From contig MU831991.1 of the NCBI GenBank assembly GCA_029204225.1, positions 1 to 64,000 of the forward strand: a DNA stretch of 64,000 nucleotides, read 5' to 3'. Shown here in pieces: positions 55,821 through 64,000 of the stretch. Within the stretch, counting starts at the first letter, position 1. Every line of letters starts with the position of its first letter. Source of the DNA: Diphasiastrum complanatum (lineage: Eukaryota; Streptophyta; Lycopodiopsida; Lycopodiales; Lycopodiaceae). The translations under genes were made by a program, and so were the position numbers. The notes under the pieces were generated by a model. The model did no database searches, was not told where the DNA came from, and saw nothing but the letters and a program-made list of their open reading frames with translations.

Positions 55821-56562
55821 TGTGCAAAAAGTACAAAATGGACCAAGAGTGGATCCTAATCTGATCCTCAAGAGGGATTGGATGTTAGATTTACTTGATC
55901 TATCAATCTACATAAGATTAAGATCAATCTAGATCAATTCTAGACATAAAATCCAAACAGGAACAATCATTTAATGAAGGTATATGTACTTGTTGGTTTC
56001 ACACGTGTGAAACCCTATCAGGGTACGGACTCCAACCTGAAAATCAAGTCACTATGATTATGGCCAGATGTGGCTCTATATATACAATAAGTGAGAGCTC
56101 GTGGTACCGATCATCCCTCTGATCCCACATGTGTGAAGGTGCTTTGTCATATGATGATTCATCATGCAAAATTGACACTTGGACAAAACCTTCTATTTTG
56201 AGCACTTTTGGTCTATTTTCCTTCTATATGGAGATCTACTTGGAAATCTTCTAGAACTCAAAATTTGCCTACTTCAGCTTATTCCACACTTTTGATCTGT
56301 CCTCTACACATGGGATATGACACCTAAACAAAGGATGTGGCTCATGCAATCAATAGATTGATGCCATGTGTCATATGTCTAGAAAACTAGTTTTTGGCCT
56401 TTTTAGCCACTAGAACTTGAATTAAATCATACGTACATCCTATACGATTATGGTACATGACAAGTACACTAGTTTCACATGTGGGAACAGGCTCCACACA
56501 TGTGTGTTTATCTATATACAAGATTTTTGGCCTCTACCAAGCTTATTTTTGCATTTTTCACA
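55821..56562 (-). repeat. C3 5' LTR
   Basis: On the plus strand TGTGCAAAAAGT...GCATTTTTCACA, i.e. TG...CA ends with an imperfect inverted repeat TGTG(C/A)AAAA. It contains a 20-bp perfect palindrome centred on ACGT at 55995-56014 and a TATATATA stretch near 56077. Confidence 0.93.
55995..56014. promoter_or_regulatory. 20-bp perfect palindrome with CACGTG core in the C3 LTR
   Basis: GGTTTCACAC followed by its exact inverse complement. The core CACGTG is the plant G-box. The other LTR copy has CACATGTG at the same place. Related CACACGTGTG sites occur in the C3 leader (near 55637) and the G1 leader (near 62615). A role in LTR transcription is only inferred. Confidence 0.6.
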
Positions 56563-56567
56563 ATGAC
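56563..56567. repeat. target-site duplication of C3, right copy
   Basis: ATGAC directly after the LTR terminus TTTTTCACA. Confidence 0.92.
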
Positions 56568-57540
56568 CCAAATATAACAGTTCTCTTTTAAAAAAATCAC
56601 ACTTGGACTCTTTAGCATAAAGCTTCTCCTGTCTCAAAATCTTCAAGACAGTCCTAAGATGCTTCTTATGCTCTTTGAGTGTTTTACTATAGATGAGTAT
56701 ATCATCTAAAAACACTACAACAAACTTTCCCAGATATGGACGAAACAAATCGTTCATCATTTGCTGGAAAGTGGCCGGAGCGTTTGTTAACCCAAACGGT
56801 AACACCAAAAATTCATAATGACCAAATCTAGTCCTAAAAACTGTCTTAGACACATCTTATGGATGAATTCGAATCTGATGATAACCAGTTCGCAAGTCAA
56901 TTTTAGTAAAATATCTGGCTCCACCCAAACGATCAACCAAATCGTCCATCCTAGGTAGAGGATATTTATTCTTAATGGTAACTTTATTCAACCCCTTGTA
57001 ATCCACACACATCCGAAAAGTACCGTCTTTCTTATCCTTAAGAAGGACTGGCACCGCCCATGGTGACTTACTAGGTCGAATGTGACACATTCGGAGATAC
57101 TCAACAATTGGCTGAGTCACTTCCTCCTCTTCCTTTAGACTAAACCGATACGGTTGTCGGAAGATAGGTTGACTATCCGGAATTAATTCTATGTTATGAT
57201 TTACTGACCTAGACAGAGGTAGACCATGTGAAAGTTCACTTGGAAAAACATCACTAAATTCTTGCTTTAAATCTGCTAATAACTGTTTCTCTTCATAATC
57301 ATGATCTAAATTACCATACCGATTTTCATCGTTCACAATGAAATTACTATCAATAATCGATTTAGTACTATCATTCTCATGTGAAGACTCATAAACAATT
57401 CCACTTAAGCAAGATTTTAAAACAAGATAGTAACAATCAAAATTATGAGCTTCCTTTATTAATTCCGCTGATGTAACCATTGGAAAATGGGTTCCAGTAT
57501 CATCACCAAAAATGGTTACAACTTTACCACTAGAATCTAT
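56563..57540 (-). pseudogene. G2 protease-RT linker and RT N-terminal part
   Basis: From near the primer site: [20 protein letters not shown], then [59 protein letters not shown] and [15 protein letters not shown], a TAA at about 56854, then the catalytic block ([14 protein letters not shown]) down to ELLYLGH, where the C3 LTR begins. An additional stop lies at the very start (after EHEL). Confidence 0.92.
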
Positions 57541-57554
57541 GAATCATAACTCAT

Positions 57555-57566
57555 GCTCTGATACCA
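57555..57566 (-). other. G2 primer-binding site
   Basis: The reverse complement TGGTATCAGAGC (tRNA-Met type) lies one base from the LTR. Coding sequence of the protease-RT linker begins within about 20 bases, so the leader and gag have been deleted. Confidence 0.88.
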
Positions 57567-57567
57567 A

Positions 57568-58084
57568 TAAAACGTCCCCCAAGACCTCCAATAGAGAATG
57601 AGCATAAAGAACACAATAAAGGAGTGCAATGGACGAAACCGTCCCAACCAATCCTAGATTGTCCGATCTAGCCCCCGAGCACTAGGGAGTATGGCAAGTC
57701 TCAATAATAGTAAGCGCTTACCAATCCGACAACATAACGGCCGCAGACTCTCAATGAATTAAATGGACACAGGATGGGGTATATATAGAGAGAAGCCCCT
57801 CCCCCGCCTGTCCATACAATGAATCCACATGTAAGCGTGCTATCAACTCATGCCTAAGTCCCATGCATGTCCACTGCATGTAGGCACCCCTAACTCATAA
57901 TAGCAAAGACCCATGCCTAGACACAGTGCATGTACATCCTATCCCATACTAGGATGCAACACACATGCCTATACCGCATGCAGGCATAGCCTAAGGTCCT
58001 ACTTAGCTATTACCCAAATTAGGCCTGGCCCCTACATCTAAGGTAGCCCCCTAGTGGTACAAACCCCCCATTAAGGCCGTAACA
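57568..58084 (-). repeat. G2 5' LTR
   Basis: 517 bp, same length as the 3' copy. It is followed in sense by one spacer base and the primer site TGGTATCAGAGC (57566-57555). Confidence 0.95.
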
Positions 58085-58143
58085 GATCGGCTATTCACGT
58101 CAGGAATAATTCCGATTCTCTTGTACAGGACATGGACATAACA
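58085..58143 (-). repeat. G1 3' LTR, proximal part
   Basis: GATCG (58085-58089, target duplication) then GGCTATTCACGTCAGG...GGACATGGACATAACA. In sense it begins TGTTATGTCC right after the polypurine tract. The continuity across the G2 insertion is supported by the related LTR piece at 5630-5705. Confidence 0.88.
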
Positions 58144-58165
58144 TTCTTTCCCCCTTAAACCATTT

Positions 58166-59215
58166 TTATCTCTGGAAATGAAAACTAGGAAAATTCTTTT
58201 TTATGCTTTTGACCCTTTCCCATGAATCATCATCCTCAGTCCGTCCCTTCCACCTGATCAAGCACTCAGAGATAGAACGATTTCTCAATTGTTTATCTCT
58301 GGTTCTGAGTACCTTTTCAGGTTCCAAAGGAACACTAAGCGATGAGTCCTCCAAATGGGTAAGATCTTCCTCTGAACCAACTATTTCACCTTCATGCAAA
58401 CCTACTTTCAACCGGCTTACATGAAACACTGGGTGAGTTGTAGTCTTGTTCTAAAGATCTTATTCGTAAGCTAAAGAACCAATTTTCTTTATAATCCAAA
58501 ATGGTCCACAATATCTCGTAGAAAATTTATAATGCTTCCCTGTACTCATAGTCTTAGAATCCTTAGGTATTCTAAGATATACCCAGTCATCAACTTTAAA
58601 ATATCTGGGAGACCTCTTAAGATCAACATAGTGCTTAGCTCTATCTTGAGCATCCCGGATACAATTACGGGCCACTTGCAACATTTCACACATATCATGC
58701 AAGAAATCTGCAACTTTCTAGATCTTAACAGACTTTGTCTCCACATTTACCGGAGATCTAGATTGAAAACCGTACATCAGCATAAACGGACTATAACTAG
58801 TAGCAGAATGTTTCCTACTGTTATAAGCAAACTAAATCAAAGGAATGTAATCTTCCCACTGAGGTTGCCTGTGAGACACATAAGTTCTCAGCATGTCCTC
58901 AATAGTCTGATTAGTTCTCTCAGTCTGGCCATCTGATTCAGGATGATCAAAAGAACTAAAACTAAGTGAGGTTTCAAGCTTATAGAATATAGCTGACCAA
59001 AAGTGACCTGTAAACTTAGGATCTCTATCACTAACTATATCACTTGGCAGTCCATAAAGCCTAAATAATCTTTCGACAAAGATCTGGACTAAATCCAAAG
59101 CCTTAGCAGTTGACTTGACTGGCATAAATGTAGCTAACTTTGTCAACCTGTCCACCACAACCCAAATAGAATCATTTTGGCATTGGGTCCTTGGAAGTCC
59201 AATTACAAAATCCAT
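58166..59215 (-). pseudogene. G1 integrase and chromodomain
   Basis: Core: VDRLTKLATFMPVKSTAKAL, SDRDPKFTGHFW and DHPESDGQTERTNQTIEDML (catalytic D, D, E all present). A TAG at about 58833 replaces a residue in LIxFAYNS, another lies near 58720, and a frameshift near 58440 precedes the tail HVSRLKVGLHEGE and the chromodomain (VLRTRDKQLRNRSISECLIR, WKGRTEDDDSWE). It is diverged from G2 but of the same clade. Confidence 0.92.
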
Positions 59216-59219
59216 ATAT

Positions 59220-60150
59220 ATACTTTCCCATCATTTTTGAGAGATATTTAGGGGATGTAGCAACCCTCCAGTCTTTAAGCGTTCAGCTTTGGCTAATTGG
59301 CAAGGTTTACACTTAACCACACAAGACTCGACAAATGGCTTGAGTTTCGGCCAATGAAACTCTCTTCTGACCAAGTCCAAAGTCCTGTGTATACCCGGAT
59401 GACCTGCACAGGAAACATCATGACACTCATAGCGAATCTTCTTCTTTAACTCATCATCCGTCGGTACACAAATTTTTCCATTCCGAAATAGTAACCCATC
59501 TCGTATAGAGAACTGTTCCGCTATCTTCTTATCTTTCCTAGGAACCTAAGACCCCTGTGAGTAAATCTCTATTCCATTCTCATTTTTTCCTATCTCCACC
59601 ATCTTCCAGATGGGACCAAAATGAGAATCTGATTCACATTTTCCTCTCAGTGAAAGATATAGATCAGTGAAAATCTGGGTGAAAGAAAGTTCATTTAATT
59701 CACCAATCCGATTAAGTGCATCCACAACTTGGTTAGAGCTGCCCTTGATATATCGGATCTCATGATCAAATTCCTGCATAAGCTCAGCCCAGCGAGCTTT
59801 ATGACCCCTTAGATCGTTCTGATTATAAAAGTACTTCAGAGGTTGGTGATCTATATACACTATAAACTGACTACCATAAAGGTAATGCCTCTAGGTTTTA
59901 AGTGCATGTATCACAGCAAATAACTCTTTCTCCTGAGTTGTATAATGCAACTAAGGCCCCGTGAGTTTCTTGCTTTCAAACGCTATCAGTCTATCCTCCT
60001 GTAGAAGAACTGCCCCTATCGTTGAATCACTTGCGTCAATTCACATGACGTAAGGTATATCAGGATTCACAATCTGTAAAACAGGAGCTGAAGCAACCAT
60101 TTGCTTGAGTTTCTCAGAGCATTGGTTCAGTTCATCATTCCACTAAAGCT
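59220..60150 (-). pseudogene. G1 RNase H and integrase zinc-binding domain
   Basis: RNase H end at 59860-59546 (DHQPLKYFYNQNDLRGHKAR, YIKGSSNQVVDALNRIGEL), then H2C2 at about 59450-59290 (ECHDVSCAGHPGIHRTLDLV; CKPCQLAKAERLK). Stops occur at about 59548, 59888 and 59236 and frame changes upstream. Confidence 0.88.
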
Positions 60151-60152
60151 CG

Positions 60153-61065
60153 CTAGGCTCTGCCTTTAGTCAAATTATTTAAGAGTGCTGTCACTTTAGC
60201 ATAATCCTCAATTGACTTACGTAAGAAAACTGTAAAATCGAGAAAAGATTTAACTTCTCTAACCGTCTTCGGTATCAGACAATCAAGCACTGTCTTGACC
60301 TTACTCTCGTCAATCTCCAAACCACTACGGGTGATCTTATGACCAAGGTACAACAACTCATGCTTAAAGAACTCACATTTAGATTCCTTAGCGTAGAGTT
60401 TCTCTCGTCTGAGAATATCTAAGATAGTCTTAAGATGACTCAAATGCTCCTTAAGTGTTCTACTGTAGATGAGAATATCATCTAAGAATACAACCACAAA
60501 CTTCCCTAGATATGGATGAAAAAGATCGTTCATCATATGTTGGAACGTAGCTGGTGCATTCATTAACCCAAAAGGAAGCACAAGAAATTCATAGTGACCG
60601 AATCTTGTCCGAAAACCAGTCTTCCGCATGTCACCCAGATGAATCCTAATCTGATGATATCCGGTTCTAAGATCTATCTTTGTGAAGTATTTAGCTCCAC
60701 CTAATCGATCTACCAGATCATCCATATGAGGCAAATGATATTTATTCTTAATAGTTACTTTATTTAACACTTTGTAGTCCACAGACATCTTGAAGCCTCC
60801 ATCTTTCTTCGCTTTCAGAAGAATAGTAGATCCACTGTCCACTAAAATACTAACTTCATGTCCATTAACAGTGCCTTTCAAACAAAATAATTCATTTGGC
60901 AAGAATGAAGTAGTATTGAAAGAACAATCACACTCACAATTAGTTTTATTTATTTCCAGCTTAAGATTCTCTTTACCTGGCATCTCAATCACTTGAGCTA
61001 CGCCTATCTTTCGTTCTGGGTAGAATTTCATAACGTGTCCAGGCTGACCACAATGGAAACAAACA
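60153..61065 (-). pseudogene. G1 zinc knuckle, protease start and RT joined by deletion
   Basis: RTNVCFHCGQPGHVMKFYPE is a zinc knuckle whose last Cys has become Tyr. ELFCLKGTVNGHEVSILVDS then GST is the protease active-site strand, directly followed in frame by ILLKAKKDGGFKMSVDYKVL, the RT. The rest of the protease and the RT N-terminal linker, which G2 still has, are missing. RT continues through [17 protein letters not shown], the catalytic [14 protein letters not shown] and LYLGHKITRSGLEI to about 60153, in a single open frame. Confidence 0.9.
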
Positions 61066-61085
61066 TTGGTCCTTCTAGCCTTTTT

Positions 61086-61918
61086 TCAGGACCACTTTTT
61101 CTTTTGTCTAAATTCAGATGCAACTTGATCCAGTTCGTCGAAATATTTTTTATTTTTATTCCCACGAACTCTTTTCTTCCCTTCTTTCTGGCTGGGTCCG
61201 GATGATCCAGACGGATTAGCCTGTAACTGCTTCCTAGATGCCACCACCGTGGAGTTGTACGCTTTCGCGACACAAACTACATCATCAAAGGTTTGAGGCA
61301 CGTTACGCTTACACTCATTCTGATAATCTGTAGGCAGACCTAGGATAAACTGCCACAGTGCTAGTTTTGCATCGAATGAGGGGACTTTATTCCACAAATC
61401 CATAAAATCTTGTAGGTACGAGTCCAAACTCCGAGTACTCATTTGCAATTCACAAATCTTTGGTAAAAATCTGAGACGTCCACAACCACAAACGACTTTC
61501 TGAACACGTCCATAAACTCGTCCCATGTGGTAGGTTTAGGTTGTAAATCACGCCACCATGACGAAGCTTTACCACGGAAGAACAAAATAACACTCTCTAT
61601 CTTTTTCTCCTCAGGAATTCTGTGTAGATTAAAATAAGCGGTCCACTCGGTTAACCAGTCATCCACAATTTCAGGCTTCTTCTCTTTCTTCTCTCCCGAA
61701 AATGGTTCAGGCTGAAAGCCCAAATTCAGAACAGACAAAGCTCTCACTTGATTTAACAGTACTTCCATTTGTTGATCACGTAAAGTGTTCCTGTTGTTTA
61801 TCTCATTAAGCGCTTGGCTTAATGATTGACAAATTTGCAGATAGGTAGGCATTGGCACCTGACCATCGAGAGATGCATTTGCATTATCGTCTGTCATATT
61901 GATTTCCTGACATTGCAA
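61086..61918 (-). pseudogene. G1 gag
   Basis: The start region MTDDNANASLDGQVPMPTYL leads to a coil, then the retrotransposon gag domain (ESVILFFRGKASSWWRDLQP, TTWDEFMDVFRKSFV). A frameshift near 61500 follows. The rest, at 61500-61086, reads RSLDSYLQDFMDLWNKVPSF, ILGLPTDYQNECKRNVP and a basic tail, and ends at a TGA just before the zinc knuckle. Confidence 0.9.
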
Positions 61919-63699
61919 AATTTGCTTAAATTAGTCGAGATCCAATTATCAACCAATAAGTGAAACGTTCAAAACCTTCATAATTGGCTGATATCATTCA
62001 GCAAGGTCTTTCACTCGTTTGAGCAAACTTTCGCAAAATCAATATCAGAACAATTAAGCAACAACAACTTTTTATGACCAAGCACTACTTTTACGAAAAA
62101 TTAAGATTTTCAAAATCCGTTCGAAATGGACCAACTGTGAAAATTGATTAATCAGATCGATTTTGCAAAAACATAGGCACTGTCTCAAATCGATATCATT
62201 TCGAAAGATCCTGCATGGAACTAACTCAACATGCACTGACTTTTCCAAAAAAGTAAAAATTTTCTGTAAATAGCCTAGTTGCTAGGAAATCTGCTTATTT
62301 TATCTAGAATTGCCAAAAATAGTCACATGCAAGAATTCTACTGATCAAAATCACTGGTTACGCATGCAACATGCATTTAAGCATGCATACAGGTCTATCC
62401 ATACATTTCCATCAATAGGTTAGCACCATACCGATTTACAAGCATGCATGCATCAGAACAATTCCGAAATTTTGCAAATTTTAGTTCAAAAATTGCCAAA
62501 CTTCAGACGGCCATAACTTTCTCTACAAGACACCAAATTGGTCTCTGTAAAGCACAATACGGAGGGAGAGTGGGTCTACAAGGCACTTGTCATGTCACCC
62601 TACACCCTTGGCTTCACACGTGTGAGCAATAAATTCCTGAAAAACAAGTAGGAGGGCACATTTTTGTGGAGAGGTATCATCAAAAAACACATCCTAGCCC
62701 AAAAAGCCTTGGATTATAGGTTACAAGCACTCTACTAAGGTTCATTAGAGAGGCATAGAAGCTTCTAACAGGTCCAGCAAGTAATCATAAGCTCAGATCA
62801 TGCAAAAAATGCATTTTTGGCCTCCTTCAACAAGCAAAACTACAATATGTTGGTGTCTAATGCACATCTATCCAAATTGGATGCATGATGGCTCAAATCA
62901 AAGGCAATCCAACATATCTTTCAGCTTGTAACAAGAACCAACAGGTTCAGACTCCCAATTGAGAGGTATTCATGCTCAAAAATCATCAAGAATACACTAT
63001 TTTTGAATGTTTTGAGCCCCCTAATGGTGTCTAATCCCTACCAAACTTCATGACAGCTTAGGGACAGCTTTTGCATCCCTGAAAACTTCCATACCAATTT
63101 TTGGCTGAGAATTTTGAGATCTACCCCAAAATTAGTCCAAAAAACATAAAAAAACCATGAGTTTTGACCAATTTTGACCCAGATTCATGGGGGAAACCCA
63201 CAAATTTGTGCCTTCAAATCCAAATCCCTGAAAAAAATCCATTGCATGCAAGCACTAAAAGTTTTGATTCAAGTCAAGTATGGTTTCCATAGCCCATTTA
63301 TGGTCCAAAAGCCCCAATTTTTTTGTCCAAAATCACTATCTAATCAACCTTTTGACTTTTTAACCAACATGCAATCATTAAATTCTATAACTTATGACTG
63401 TAAAACAGCAAGTACAATCTGGAAAACGTACTACACCAGATCCTATAATCATTTCCTTGCAAAAACCATCAATTCTAGGTGAAAAGTTCACTAAATTTTT
63501 CAAAAATCCAATGATTTTTTTCAAAATTCATGGAACAAATCCACAATTACGATCTTTAGGCTGAAAGTACACCAAGGATCTGAGAATCCACCTACTTGAA
63601 ATTGAATTCCAACACCTGGAAGAAGAAGCAAAGAGCTACACCAAAAGAACTGCAAAATCCAAGATCCTCAAGCTCCACCTCCTGGTAGATGTGATCCAA
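61919..63699 (-). other. G1 leader
   Basis: 1.8 kb between primer site and gag; no ORF of note on the minus strand. A CACACGTGTGAG site lies near 62615. The plus-strand ORFs at 62444-62632 and 63174-63482 look accidental. Confidence 0.6.
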
Positions 63700-63711
63700 G
63701 CTCTGATACCA
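63700..63711 (-). other. G1 primer-binding site
   Basis: The reverse complement TGGTATCAGAGC (tRNA-Met type), one base from the LTR. Confidence 0.9.
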
Positions 63712-63712
63712 C

Positions 63713-64000
63713 TATAAGAACCACCAAGTGAAGATCTACAGGATTCCAATCACATGCAAACCAAAAGGACACCTGTGGAGCATGAACCACCCAACCAATA
63801 TGGAGAGGCTAGTCAGTACCCTAACCAATCCCCCCCCAAGCCACAGTGAAGAAGCACTGGCTCAAGAATCACAATTCACAATAGGAGGATGGGCGAGTTT
63901 CCACTAGACCTATTCTTCTCATGAGAGAGACAATATTCCCTTCAGGATTCCCATGCAACCTAAATTGAGCTATTGATCTCCTTTTCTTGCATTAAAGCAG
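63713..64000 (-). repeat. G1 5' LTR, truncated by the window end
   Basis: TATAAGAACCACCAAGTGAAG..., collinear with 42535-42834. Relative to that copy it has a deletion near 63852 and an insertion (AGGAGGATGGGCGAG) near 63885. Confidence 0.92.

Larger units (their letters stand above)
45673..56562 (-). mobile_element. LTR element C3 with Cys-rich modular ORF, inserted in G2 RT
   Basis: Minus-strand element. The 5' LTR is 55821-56562, the primer site 55808-55820, a leader runs 54250-55807, a coding region 54247 to about 52301, and the 3' LTR is 45673-46433, incomplete because C4 interrupts it. ATGAC is duplicated on both sides. No RT, RNase H or integrase motif is visible in what remains, although the 3' end of the interior was lost at the C4 junction (about 52300). 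The superfamily is therefore undecided; the tRNA-Met primer site is shared by copia and by the gypsy elements here. Confidence 0.85.
42946..58084 (-). mobile_element. chromovirus G2 (Ty3/gypsy), inserted in the G1 LTR
   Basis: Two 517-bp LTRs (42946-43462 and 57568-58084), primer site 57555-57566, pol from 57540 down to 43539, and polypurine tract (sense AAGGGGGGAGGTA) at about 43463-43475. GATCG is duplicated on both sides. Gag and protease are missing: the text next to the primer site is already the segment just before RT. The RT is interrupted at LYLGH/VIS by element C3. Confidence 0.95.
42535..64000 (-). mobile_element. chromovirus G1 (Ty3/gypsy), host of the nest; continues beyond the window
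   Basis: Minus-strand element: 5' LTR from 63713 to beyond 64000, primer site 63700-63711, gag 61918-61086, zinc knuckle/protease fused to RT, RNase H, integrase and chromodomain down to 58166, polypurine tract GGTTTAAGGGGGAAAG near 58160, and a 3' LTR split into 58090-58143 and 42535-42945 by element G2. Coding regions carry frameshifts, stops and one internal deletion. Confidence 0.92.

Overview
The window looks like nuclear DNA of a land plant with a large, transposon-rich genome. It holds one intron-containing plastid acyl-ACP (stearoyl-ACP type) desaturase gene with a transit-peptide-like leader, one intact tRNA-Val(CAC) gene, and many decayed Ty1/copia, Ty3/gypsy chromovirus and CACTA transposons whose coding regions carry stops and frameshifts. 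I cannot name the species; a gymnosperm, fern or other large-genome plant would fit. There are no bacterial genes, operons or CRISPR arrays.

Layout. 1-4545 is a patchwork of retroelement pieces: an antisense leader with primer-binding site, a sense copia RNase H fragment, an unrecognised coiled-coil ORF and a gypsy RNase H fragment. 5300-6150 holds a minisatellite, an LTR remnant, an 86-bp tRNA-like insertion flanked by a perfect 16-bp direct repeat, and the tRNA-Val gene. 7257-10640 is a decayed minus-strand gypsy element (G3). 10641-15290 is mostly unassigned but holds a striking cluster of palindromic ATCCACGCGTGGAT-type motifs and a 56-bp x3 tandem repeat. 15292-26803 is a minus-strand copia element (C1) whose gag is split by a complete 8.4-kb LTR element (G4: 1.2-kb LTRs, TGTTT target duplication, tRNA-Asp-like primer site, gag remnant but no recognisable pol). 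26908-28721 is a CACTA transposase remnant whose introns are still visible.

29841-36540 is the most gene-like part. The desaturase (32098-33712, three coding exons) keeps all the di-iron ligands but differs from the castor enzyme at several acyl-pocket positions. 36541-42530 again holds retroelement scraps, an LTR with primer site, and ORFs I do not recognise.

42535-64000 is a four-level nest. Gypsy chromovirus G1 is the host. G2, another chromovirus, sits in the 3' LTR of G1 (GATCG target duplication). C3, an LTR element, sits in the reverse transcriptase of G2 (ATGAC target duplication). A plus-strand copia, C4, sits in one LTR of C3. C3 is the most unusual object: it has LTRs and a tRNA-Met primer site, but its surviving interior shows a zinc-knuckle/Cys-rich ORF with tandem modules of about 0.68 kb and no recognisable pol.

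Except for the desaturase and the tRNA, nothing here appears functional. All homology calls come from reading motifs by eye; no database was searched.
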